Source of the DNA: an uncultured Burkholderiales bacterium
GTDB lineage: Bacteria; Pseudomonadota; Gammaproteobacteria; Burkholderiales; Burkholderiaceae_C
Assembly: GCA_903871545.1 (NCBI GenBank)
Contig: CAIQHG010000001.1
Location: 1 to 58,250, forward strand
DNA length: 58,250 bases
Direction: 5' to 3'
Part shown: positions 26,057 to 33,868 of the stretch, piece by piece
Layout of the letters: every line of letters begins with the position of its first letter
Numbering within the stretch: position 1 is the first letter of the stretch
Notes under the pieces: model-generated
What the model was told of the DNA's origin: nothing
The model's database searches: none
The model's input: only the letters and a program-made list of their open reading frames with translations
Program-made: the position numbers and the translations under genes

Positions 26057-28103
26057 TTGCAACCTCAATGCGTAAATTACCCACCTCATCAATGCGCAGG
26101 ACGTCGTTTTGAAAAAGAGTGGTAGTGGATGCGTATTCTTCAATAAATGCGGGACCCGTCACCTCAAAACCTGCACCCAAACTGGGCCTCCAATAAACGG
26201 GAACAAGCTTTTCAGCGCCGTCTATATAAGCCCGTCGCAGGCTAGGCGGGGTGCCCTCTTGGTGGGGCTCCAATTTTGATAAGCTCGGCTTGGGGCTATG
26301 CCCAGTCACTGATGTGCGCACACTCACGATTTCCGCAGCCTCTTTTTCTGAAAAATAGCCATACCTTTGCAAATGCACTTTGTCAAATGCCGCCTTAATT
26401 GCCCGCGTGTCTCTTTGATCGTAAGCGGACATTGCAATCTCAACCGTCACCGCGTGCTCTTGTCCTACATAACGCATGTCCAGCCCCCTGGAGACGGTGA
26501 GCGTGGTAACCGAGGGAGATGCGTTGTTTATCTCCTGCGAGCCCTCTGACTCCATGGCCTCTAAAATTGATTCAACCTGCTCGAAATCAAAATCTTCTAA
26601 CTGAATGAACAGAGTTCTTACGTAGTCTCGTCTTAAATCGGCAACTAACATCCCGTACGCCGAGAAGTGCCCCGGTGCGTTTGGGATGATGACCTCCTTG
26701 ATCTTTAACTCTTTGGCGACCAACAAAGCGTGCAGCGGCCCCGCTCCACCAAAGGCGACCATGGGAAAGTCGCGCGCATCTACACCTCTCTCGGTCGTTA
26801 CACGTTTGACAACGTTGGACATCGTGGCGGCTGCAATTTTGATGACCCCCTCCGCCGCCTGCTCCACACTTAAACCGAGCGGGCGTGCAAGCTTTTCCTC
26901 AAACACCGATTTGCACAACGCCGGATCCAACTTCATATCGCCGCCCAAAAACCGCTCTGCAGACAATCGTCCGAGAATCAAATTGGCGTCTGTGACGGTT
27001 GGCTCACCCCCGCCCAACCCGTAACAAACTGGGCCTGGCTCGGAGCCAGCGCTTTGAGGGCCGACCCGAAGCGAGTTTGCAGGACCTATTCTCGCAATGC
27101 TCCCACCCCCCGTTCCGACCTCTTGGATATCAATCATCGGTATTTGAATGGGCAGCCCCTGCGTGTACCCCCCAATCATCGAGTTCGAAGTCATCATCAC
27201 GTCGCCGTTTAAAATCACACCCGACTTGGCGGTCGTGCCCCCCATATCAAAAGCGATTGCATCATGTATGCCCATGTAGCGACAAAGCTCTTTGGTGGCA
27301 ATCAACCCAGCGGCGGGACCAGACTCTATCATACGGATGCACTCGCGCTGCGCTTGGTCCACGCTGTATAACCCACCCGTTGACTGCACGATTAAAAATC
27401 GACCCGTGAAATGGTGCTCTTTTAAATGCGAAACCACACCCGTGAGATAAGACTTTACTTTGGGTCCTATATAGGCATTCGCCGCAACCGTAGAGGTTCT
27501 CTCAAACTCTCTGTACTCCTGGGACAACTCACATGAGGCGGATACAAACAGGTTGGGTAATCTTTTGGTTAAAAATTCTTTAGCCTTAAGCTCATGATCT
27601 GGACTTGAATAGGAGTGCATAAAGAGAATGCATACGGCCTCAATTTGATGACGCTCAAGCTCTTGCGCGATGAGCTCTAGCTCCTCGGTTTTTAACGGCC
27701 TTAAAACAGAACCCTCGCTTGTCAAACGCTCGGAGACCTCGAACCGCAAATACCGGTCAATAAGGGGTTTGTGTTTCTTGAAAAAAAGGTTGTACGCCTC
27801 AGGGCGGTTAATGCGTCCAATCTCGTAAATATCGCGAAAACCTTGCGTAGTAATGAGTGCAGTTTTAGCACCATTTCTTTCTAACAAAGTATTAATTGCA
27901 ACCGTTGTCCCGTGCAAAAAGAGATTCGCCTTATCAAAAGATTCCCCCGCACGGGTGACTCCGTCTTGCATCCCTTGGACCAGTTTTTTGGGCGTAGTCA
28001 GGGATTTCCCCAGGCGGATGCGGCCCGTTATCTCATCAAAGACGGCGACATCTGTGAAGGTACCACCCACATCGGCAGCAATTCTTAGGGAAGCTTCATT
28101 CAT
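26049..28103 (-). CDS. hyuA: Hydantoinase A / N-methylhydantoinase alpha-type subunit
   Basis: A 684-residue HyuA-family protein with an ASKHA-type ATP-binding fold. Visible: RIAADVGGTFTDVAVFDE (phosphate 1), FLHGTTVAINTLLERNGAKTALITTQGFRD, ESGPAAGLIAT, AFDMGGTTAKSGVI, VGTGGGSIARI and VAFGGAGPLHALLVAKEL. It supplies ATP-dependent activation for the HyuAB complex. It is the first gene of the minus-strand catabolic cluster; a GTAAC-AGT-GTTAC repeat lies 30 bases before the start and is a likely regulatory site. Confidence 0.92.
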   Translation of the reverse strand: MNEASLRIAADVGGTFTDVAVFDEITGRIRLGKSLTTPKKLVQGMQDGVTRAGESFDKANLFLHGTTVAINTLLERNGAKTALITTQGFRDIYEIGRINRPEAYNLFFKKHKPLIDRYLRFEVSERLTSEGSVLRPLKTEELELIAQELERHQIEAVCILFMHSYSSPDHELKAKEFLTKRLPNLFVSASCELSQEYREFERTSTVAANAYIGPKVKSYLTGVVSHLKEHHFTGRFLIVQSTGGLYSVDQAQRECIRMIESGPAAGLIATKELCRYMGIHDAIAFDMGGTTAKSGVILNGDVMMTSNSMIGGYTQGLPIQIPMIDIQEVGTGGGSIARIGPANSLRVGPQSAGSEPGPVCYGLGGGEPTVTDANLILGRLSAERFLGGDMKLDPALCKSVFEEKLARPLGLSVEQAAEGVIKIAAATMSNVVKRVTTERGVDARDFPMVAFGGAGPLHALLVAKELKIKEVIIPNAPGHFSAYGMLVADLRRDYVRTLFIQLEDFDFEQVESILEAMESEGSQEINNASPSVTTLTVSRGLDMRYVGQEHAVTVEIAMSAYDQRDTRAIKAAFDKVHLQRYGYFSEKEAAEIVSVRTSVTGHSPKPSLSKLEPHQEGTPPSLRRAYIDGAEKLVPVYWRPSLGAGFEVTGPAFIEEYASTTTLFQNDVLRIDEVGNLRIEVAND

Positions 28104-28132
28104 TGGAGAGGTTTTTTAAAATATGTAAATAC

Positions 28133-28145
28133 GTAACAGTGTTAC
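28133..28145. promoter_or_regulatory. Operator-like inverted repeat before hyuA
   Basis: GTAACAGTGTTAC is a perfect inverted repeat with a three-base centre in the space between the divergent hyuA and aldolase-like genes, close to hyuA. The IclR protein of the cluster is the obvious candidate to bind it, by context only. Confidence 0.4.
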
Positions 28146-28344
28146 ATAATACCGCTTTGGGGACAATTTTTGATGCGTTGTGTCGTTAAGTTTGTTGGGA
28201 ATAACCCTTGCGAGACGAGCGGGTTAAGTATTTTTAACAAAATGACTATACTCATTGCATTGCACTGAATTGTTTTTTATTTCTTATTTTTTTATAGTTT
28301 TATAGTTTTTACAACCTTCTAAATTTTTTCAAATTAATTCAATC

Positions 28345-29289
28345 ATGAAACACTCCTATATTCCACACGGTGTTATTCCGGCTGTGATTTTGCCTTTCAA
28401 CGAAGATCTCTCCATAGATGAGAAAAATTTTCGTCGCCACCTCCTAGACGTCACCGGCGTTAAAGGCGTCTCAGCCATCACCATTAACGCCCACTCCACC
28501 GAGGTGGCCTCCTGCACATTTGATGAACAGCGTCGTGTGCTAGAGGTCGCCGTTGATGCAGTTGGCGCTAAAACTCCGTTGGTCCACGGCGTCTACGCTG
28601 AGGGCAGTTTGGAGGCCGCGAGAATCGCAGCAATGGCAACCAAAGGCGGAGCAAGTGCCCTGCTTGTCTTCCCACCAGGCCCGTTCACTTTGGGGCAACA
28701 CCCTGGAATGGTGATAGATCACTTTAAACGCATTGCTGATGCGTCTGGATTGCCACTCATCGTTTTTCAGTACCCGCTTGCGGGTGGACAAGGATATCCC
28801 TTAAGCACTTTACACAAACTAATTGAAGCCGTTCCAAGCATACGAGCGATCAAAGACTGGTGTTCAAATCCAGTGCTCCACGAGCGCCATATCCGTGAGC
28901 TGCAGAGTTTAAATCCCGTTGTCAATGTACTCACCACGCACAGTGCCTGGCTATTTAGCTCTTTGGTCCTGGGTCCCAACGGACTCTTATCTGGAAGTGG
29001 CTCGGTCATTGCAGACTTACAGTCCCAACTCTTCACAGCAGTCAACAACAACGACTTGGTTAAAGCTAGAGAATTAAACGACCGTATCTTTCCCATGTCA
29101 CAGGTTTTTTACGCAGACCCTTGGGTCGATATGCACAACCGGATGAAAGAGGCGCTTGTGCTGCTTGGGAAATTACCGCGTGCAGTTGTTAGACCCCCTT
29201 TAATGAAAATAAGCGACGCTGAAATCAATAAAATTAAACACGCGTTAATCCAAGCTCGCCTGTTGGATAGCTCCGGAAAACCACTTTAA
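28345..29289 (+). CDS. DapA-family aldolase/lyase
   Basis: A 314-residue class I aldolase of the dihydrodipicolinate synthase/N-acetylneuraminate lyase family. The Schiff-base lysine is K170 (SIRAIKDW) and the proton-relay tyrosine Y143 (VFQYPLA). The substrate-carboxylate motif, GTTGE in DapA, reads AHSTEVAS, so this is not a housekeeping DapA but one of the catabolic relatives that cleave or make 2-oxo acids or dehydrate sugar acids. It is divergent from hyuA across a 240-base AT-rich spacer and probably belongs to the same pathway. Substrate unknown. Confidence 0.85.
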   Translation: MKHSYIPHGVIPAVILPFNEDLSIDEKNFRRHLLDVTGVKGVSAITINAHSTEVASCTFDEQRRVLEVAVDAVGAKTPLVHGVYAEGSLEAARIAAMATKGGASALLVFPPGPFTLGQHPGMVIDHFKRIADASGLPLIVFQYPLAGGQGYPLSTLHKLIEAVPSIRAIKDWCSNPVLHERHIRELQSLNPVVNVLTTHSAWLFSSLVLGPNGLLSGSGSVIADLQSQLFTAVNNNDLVKARELNDRIFPMSQVFYADPWVDMHNRMKEALVLLGKLPRAVVRPPLMKISDAEINKIKHALIQARLLDSSGKPL

Positions 29290-29367
29290 TCCATTTAAAC
29301 GACTGATTACTAATCATCCTAATCAACATATTCAACCCATTCACCCACTCACTCACAAGCACCATCC

Positions 29368-30354
29368 ATGTCTAAAACAATTACTCAAGCAATTCGAATC
29401 CACGAAACCGGGCCCGCAAACGTCATGAAGCTAGAGGAGGTGGAGTTGGGTGAGCCCGGCGCAGGAGAGGTTCTTATTCGACAACACGCAATCGGGGTCA
29501 ACTATATTGACGTGTATTTTAGAAGCGGTATCTACAAGCAGCCCATGCCCGGTGCGATTGGAATGGAGGGGGCCGGCGTGATCGAGAAAACCGGGCCCGA
29601 CGTCACTTTATTTAAAGTCGGTGACCGTGTCGCCTACGCGGGAGGACCGACCGGATCCTATAGCGCTGCGCGCATCATGCCAGCCAAAGTTTTGGTACAT
29701 CTACCCAAAGAGATTAGTTACGAACAAGGAGCAGCCATGATGCTCCAAGGCTTGACGGTGCATTACTTGATCAAAGATGTCTACCCCGTTCAAAAGGGTG
29801 ACACCGTGCTCTTTCACGCAGCAGCCGGCGGCGTTGGTCTGATTGCCTCCCAGTGGATCAAAGCTCTAGGCGCACATATGATTGGTACGGTGGGTACCCC
29901 CGAGAAAGCAAAGCTTGCAAAGTCCTTGGGCTGTGAGCATACAATTTTGTATACGCAGGAGGATTTTGTAACCAGGGTCAAAGAGCTCACAAACGGGGCC
30001 GGGGTCGCCGCGGCTTATGACTCGGTTGGGAAAGATACCTTTATGAAATCCATGGACTGCCTCGCACCTCGGGGTATGCTGGTTACTTACGGGGCTTCAT
30101 CGGGACCCATCGAGCCGCTGGATTTGTCGGTACTGGGCACCAAGGGCTCCCTGCGGGTTTGCCGCCCAACGGTTGCAACCTACGTTCAAAACCGTAAGTT
30201 GTTGGAGCCCATGGCGCATGATTTATTTCAAATGGTGATCAGCGGGAAGATTCAACTGCAAATTAATCACAAGTACAGTCTCAAAGACGCCGCCCAAGCT
30301 CACATAGACCTGGAGGGTCGCAGGACAACGGGTAGCTCAATTTTGATCCCCTAA
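29368..30354 (+). CDS. NADPH:quinone reductase-like zinc-free alcohol dehydrogenase family protein
   Basis: A 328-residue medium-chain dehydrogenase/reductase without zinc ligands, of the quinone oxidoreductase (Qor) group. N-terminal GroES-like domain with GVNYIDVYFRSGIY and GMEGAGVIEKTGPDV; Rossmann domain with AAAGGVGLIASQWIKALGA for NADPH. It ends GRRTTGSSILIP, typical for Qor. It could reduce a quinone or an enone in the pathway. It follows the aldolase gene by about 80 bases on the same strand, and a strong stem-loop follows its stop. Confidence 0.87.
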   Translation: MSKTITQAIRIHETGPANVMKLEEVELGEPGAGEVLIRQHAIGVNYIDVYFRSGIYKQPMPGAIGMEGAGVIEKTGPDVTLFKVGDRVAYAGGPTGSYSAARIMPAKVLVHLPKEISYEQGAAMMLQGLTVHYLIKDVYPVQKGDTVLFHAAAGGVGLIASQWIKALGAHMIGTVGTPEKAKLAKSLGCEHTILYTQEDFVTRVKELTNGAGVAAAYDSVGKDTFMKSMDCLAPRGMLVTYGASSGPIEPLDLSVLGTKGSLRVCRPTVATYVQNRKLLEPMAHDLFQMVISGKIQLQINHKYSLKDAAQAHIDLEGRRTTGSSILIP

Positions 30355-30359
30355 GCACC

Positions 30360-30395
30360 TAAGCACCTAAGCGCTTAAGTGTTTACGTGCTTAAG
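30360..30395. terminator. Bidirectional stem-loop between convergent genes
   Basis: TAAGCAC (30360-30366) pairs with GTGCTTA (30387-30393) around an inner palindrome TAAGCGCTTA (30368-30377); the unit CACCTAAG is repeated. No long T-run, but the position between convergent qor-like and dehydrogenase genes suits a shared terminator. Confidence 0.5.
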
Positions 30396-30449
30396 CCTTC
30401 AACGGCGTTTGCGCTTTTAGTTAAAGAACGTCCCAAAGGCTTAAAAGCA

Positions 30450-31340
30450 TTACGCTTTCGAGCCCTCCTTTAACCACCAAACGATATGTTCACAGCAATC
30501 GGCATTTTCTAGCCCCGCGCGGCTGGACTCTTTAAACGTCTCGAGTGCGCTCTGGGTTAGAGGCAGATTTCTTTGTAGCGTCTTTGCATGGTTTAACATG
30601 GTTTGAACGTCTTTTAAAACCGTGCTCATCGATACATTAACTGCCTTTGCCTGACCGTCTTTGATGGTCTGTGCAACAAACGCACCCCGGGCCTTTAGGA
30701 CGTTGGGTCCACCAGAAGTTTCAGAAAAAATATCTATCACTCGCGCCGGGTCTAGACCGAGGGGTTGAATTAAGGTGAGCGCCTCTGAGAGTGTTTGCCA
30801 ATAAACCATGAGGGGAAGGTTAATGGCTAGCTTCATCGTGGAGCCTGAGCCGTAAGCACCGATGTGCTCCACACGCTTACACAGTTGGTCAAGAAGAGGC
30901 TTTTGTTTATCAAAGGTTGAGGCAGGACCACCTACAAAGCCTATTAATTTCCCCTCCTTTGCGGGCCCAATACTCCCCCCAACAGGGCACTCAAGGTATT
31001 CGCCGTTTAGCTCCACCGCCTTCAGGGCCAGGACCGCGTGTTTGTCTGGGCTAATGGTGCTCATCTCGATGATGGTTTTGCCCTTTAAATCTTTTGAGAA
31101 AAGTCCGTGGGGCGAGAAATAAACATCATCAAGGGCTTTCTCATTGGCCAAGAGACTCAGCACAACGTCAACCGTTTGCACTAAGGCTTGAGGGCTTTCA
31201 GCCAGCACGGCGCCTAAATCCAAGGCGCCTTTTGCATTAGCCGGCGTTCTGTTCCAAACATGTACCTCGTGGTGTAAGGAGATCAAACGAGCGCAAATAG
31301 CGGACCCCATCTTGCCAACGCCAATAATTCCAATTTTCAT
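30450..31340 (-). CDS. NAD(P)-dependent beta-hydroxyacid dehydrogenase (3-hydroxyisobutyrate type)
   Basis: A 296-residue beta-hydroxyacid dehydrogenase. The Rossmann motif GIIGVGKMGSAICARL opens the protein; the substrate motif is ECPVGGSIGPAKEGKL (DAPVSGG-like), and the catalytic lysine lies in GSTMKLAINLPL. These enzymes oxidise 3-hydroxyisobutyrate, tartronate semialdehyde or similar compounds. It is followed (upstream on the map) by the convergent Qor-like gene, and itself follows the amidohydrolase gene by about 18 bases, forming a two-gene unit with it. Confidence 0.87.
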   Translation of the reverse strand: MKIGIIGVGKMGSAICARLISLHHEVHVWNRTPANAKGALDLGAVLAESPQALVQTVDVVLSLLANEKALDDVYFSPHGLFSKDLKGKTIIEMSTISPDKHAVLALKAVELNGEYLECPVGGSIGPAKEGKLIGFVGGPASTFDKQKPLLDQLCKRVEHIGAYGSGSTMKLAINLPLMVYWQTLSEALTLIQPLGLDPARVIDIFSETSGGPNVLKARGAFVAQTIKDGQAKAVNVSMSTVLKDVQTMLNHAKTLQRNLPLTQSALETFKESSRAGLENADCCEHIVWWLKEGSKA

Positions 31341-31358
31341 AATACGCTTTCAAAAAAT

Positions 31359-32270
31359 TTAAATTTTATAAACCTGCGCGGCCACTGCGTTTAGCACGTC
31401 TTGCTGCACAGAGAGGGGATATTTTTGCAAACACTGACGAATCACTGCGATCATTTGAGCGTAGTTGGTCCAAAGTTTCTCGACCGGAAAATTTGAGCCA
31501 AACATACACCTCTTGGATCCAAAAAGAGCAATCACCTCGTCCACGATGGGCTCCCATAGATGCCTCTCGCACTTGTGCTCAAAGGTGCCGAAACCCGATA
31601 ATTTAACAAAAAGATTGGGGCAAGTTGCCAGTTTACTCATCCCTTCACGCCAGCGACCGAGGTCTTCGGGCTGCGTGCTCTCAAGCATGCCTGAGTGGGT
31701 AAGAATAAATTGCGTTTTAGGAAATTGCATCACCAAGTCATAGCCGTCTGCCATTTGATTTGAGAAGATTTGCAACTCAAAGCTTAGGTCTCTTTGAGCA
31801 ATTTCTCTAAATCCGTTGACCCACTGTTTTGACTTCATCAAATCAGGAGTGCTTGCAAATCTATATTGAGGATTTTGATGCCAATGCAGTTGTTGACGAA
31901 TTCCTCTGAAGTTTTTGCACTTCATTTGCTCATCTAATAAATGTCCCAAATCTGGCGCTGCAATATCAGCGTAACCAACTATGGCCTGAGGATAGCCAAT
32001 TCGGTCTGCAACGGACTGCACCCACTGGACCTCTTCTAACGCTTTACTATTTGCCCAGTTGGCTTGAACATAGACCGATTTAACCACACTGTGTGACTGT
32101 AAATCGTGCACGTAGTCCTCCCCCGTGTAATCACACTTCATCGCAGTGTAGTCACCAAAAATACGCGGTAAAGTGGGCCCTTGTAGCCAGGGAATATCTT
32201 TTAATAACCAAATATGGTGGTGTGAGTCAACAATAGGTGTTACGTGTGCTGAAGGGTCATTGTTAGGCAT
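31359..32270 (-). CDS. Amidohydrolase family 2 protein (PDC-lactonase/fuconolactonase-like)
   Basis: A 303-residue TIM-barrel metal-dependent hydrolase of the amidohydrolase_2 family. Motifs: VDSHHHIWLL at the N-terminus (the H-x-H metal pair), GIRQQLHWH, FILTHSGM in the middle and CMFGSNFPVEKLW near the C-terminus (metal aspartate position reads GSNFP, a known variant). Relatives open lactones such as 2-pyrone-4,6-dicarboxylate or sugar lactones. Likely a ring-opening step of the neighbouring pathway. The gene has no close partner upstream; the 600 bases beyond are decayed. Confidence 0.82.
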   Translation of the reverse strand: MPNNDPSAHVTPIVDSHHHIWLLKDIPWLQGPTLPRIFGDYTAMKCDYTGEDYVHDLQSHSVVKSVYVQANWANSKALEEVQWVQSVADRIGYPQAIVGYADIAAPDLGHLLDEQMKCKNFRGIRQQLHWHQNPQYRFASTPDLMKSKQWVNGFREIAQRDLSFELQIFSNQMADGYDLVMQFPKTQFILTHSGMLESTQPEDLGRWREGMSKLATCPNLFVKLSGFGTFEHKCERHLWEPIVDEVIALFGSKRCMFGSNFPVEKLWTNYAQMIAVIRQCLQKYPLSVQQDVLNAVAAQVYKI

Positions 32271-32872
32271 ATGGGTGCGGGTATCAATATGAATGAAATC
32301 ATTAAAATTTCATCCACACCGAGATTAAATGCAACTTGAGGTTTACGGAAGTTGGATTCTCTTCTGTCCCATCGGTTGTACATACTATGGTTAACCCCCA
32401 AAATCAAGCAAGTCGATCAACCGCGTTGAGACTCACCGTTCTTTTGAATTAGCAGTAAGGATCCAAAGCCAAGTTGAAGTTACCTCCCCCTTGGTGGGAG
32501 GACTTGGCGGCGTTGCGTGAGACTTAGAGTGCGAGAGTGCGCTGTGTTTGCCTTTACAGCTAAACCCCCCCCCTTTGAGGCTCTTAATTAAGGGATCAAG
32601 CCAGGCTCGCAGAACCAAGGGTTCAAGGAGCTGGGCCACTAACTAGTCCACGAACTGGGTCAAGGCCAAACGCAAGGCGCCGCGTTAGTGAAAACGCGTT
32701 CCTAGCTTATTTTACAAATTACGCTCAGAGTGAGATTTCAATTTCGCAAAAACAATGGCAATTGTCATTGATCAACGAATGGCTCCAAAGTGCGATCCGC
32801 AAGTGGCTCCATCAAATGATCCGCTACTGGCTCCAATGCGTGATCCTTGGCAATAAGAGATTGTTTTGCGGG
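32271..32872. other. Decayed intergenic stretch
   Basis: No convincing gene over 600 bases. It contains an inverted repeat CCTCCC/GGGAGG at 32483-32501 and, at its right end, three 24-bp direct repeats. A 68-codon minus-strand frame (32433-32639) shows no family features. It looks like an old insertion or recombination junction between the catabolic cluster and origin 1. Confidence 0.5.
32780..32851. repeat. Three 24-bp direct repeats, IS21-end-like
   Basis: TGGCTCCA starts at 32780, 32804 and 32828, exactly 24 bases apart, each followed about 14 bases after its start by (T)GATCC(GC). Multiple short terminal repeats of this kind mark ends of IS21-family elements; no istA or istB is present, so at most a solo end remains. 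Confidence 0.55.
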
Positions 32873-33352
32873 TCAGGCAGGCATCTGTTTGCCCGCTAAT
32901 TTGATCAACTCCTCTGTGATCCAACCCGCCTTGCTCGGGGCAGTATCGGGACACCCCGCATAAAGCTGGTTTATCAGCTTATTGCAAGCCCTGGTTCCAC
33001 CGCACTGAATAATCATTTTCTCTATCAACACCTTTGGAATTGACACGGATGTATTTTTGTTCTCCATTCTGACTTTAATCACTACTTTGCCCGAGTCCTG
33101 CACTACTGCAGAGCGGACCTCGCTTACCCTCTTGAGTGTCAGTTCAACTGTTTTTTGAATAAGCGCTTCAGCGCTTAACTCTTCGGGCTGCGCCCGACCC
33201 CCCTCTATTGGCCCAATTCGGCTCGCCACCTTATTTGGAAACCGAACCGCAAATTGACCCACTAAATCAGCGCCTGCCCCAAGCTCAAAAAGAATAGACA
33301 AAGCATCCCCAGTGATACCTTCTATTCTTGATGCGGCTCGGGTTTTATCCAT
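32873..33352 (-). CDS. Hypothetical protein, possible RHH DNA-binding C-terminus
   Basis: A 159-residue protein I cannot assign. The segment KNTSVSIPKVLIEKMIIQCGG followed by ACNKLINQLYAGCP (about 98-135) has the strand-helix-helix spacing of ribbon-helix-helix DNA-binding proteins. It diverges from the Rep_3 gene across the iteron region, so a role in replication control is possible. GGAG lies rather far (about 17 bases) from the ATG. Composition and open length favour a real gene, but this is not certain. Confidence 0.5.
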   Translation of the reverse strand: MDKTRAASRIEGITGDALSILFELGAGADLVGQFAVRFPNKVASRIGPIEGGRAQPEELSAEALIQKTVELTLKRVSEVRSAVVQDSGKVVIKVRMENKNTSVSIPKVLIEKMIIQCGGTRACNKLINQLYAGCPDTAPSKAGWITEELIKLAGKQMPA

Positions 33353-33536
33353 AACTGCATTTTATCTCCGAGCTCACAAATGTCCTATTTTTAAAGACAA
33401 AAGTGGCAAATTCTTTTTACTAACCAGATTTGTCTTATCTTTTGTCTTAATCCGTATGCCAAACTACCACTCCTTTTGTTTGAAATGGATTTCTAGATCC
33501 TTTCAAATAGATATAAAAAAGGGACTTCTGATTGCG

Positions 33537-33567
33537 TTTTAGACCCGTTTTGGACCCGTTTTAGACG
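33537..33567 (+). repeat. 11-bp tandem repeats
   Basis: TTTTAGACCCG, TTTTGGACCCG and TTTTAGACG follow one another without gap, then a T/A-rich run. They may be part of the unwinding region or a binding site in origin 1. Confidence 0.6.
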
Positions 33568-33703
33568 TTTTTTAATAAAAAGAACAAAACATCCCTGGCC
33601 TTATCCATGTTGTATTGTTTTAAGCTTTCAAATACATTCCCATGTTCCAAGTGCGTAAGTTATTGATTTTAAACACTTTTTAGGACTTAAAGTGTTACTT
33701 TAG

Positions 33704-33802
33704 CATACGAGCGGTGTGCCCCTCGTACGTATATCCCGCACTCTGCATACGACAGGCGATACCTCGGCATACGAGAGGTGGTAGTTTGGCATACAGACAA
33801 CA
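33704..33802 (+). repeat. Iterons of origin 1 (CATACGAnnGGtG)
   Basis: CATACGAGCGGTG at 33704, CATACGACAGGCG at 33746, CATACGAGAGGTG at 33768 and a degenerate CATACAGAC at 33790. Spacing is 42, 22 and 22 bases, that is two helical turns; a weak copy (TCGTACGTATATC near 33724) fills the 42-base gap. They end about 70 bases before rep and should bind its product. Confidence 0.8.
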
Positions 33803-33868
33803 AAAACCGGGGTGAAGCCATATCGGTGTAAATAAGCCTACAATAAATTACACCTAATTAAGAACTGA

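Larger units (their letters stand above)
33353..33868. other. Replication origin 1 region
   Basis: A 516-base gap between the hypothetical gene and rep, holding 11-bp tandem repeats, an AT-rich stretch and four 22-bp-spaced iterons (listed separately). This arrangement is that of iteron plasmids of the Rep_3 type. Confidence 0.75.

Noticed and set aside
32433-32639. 68-codon minus-strand frame
   Set aside because: No family features, no ribosome binding site, in a decayed stretch.
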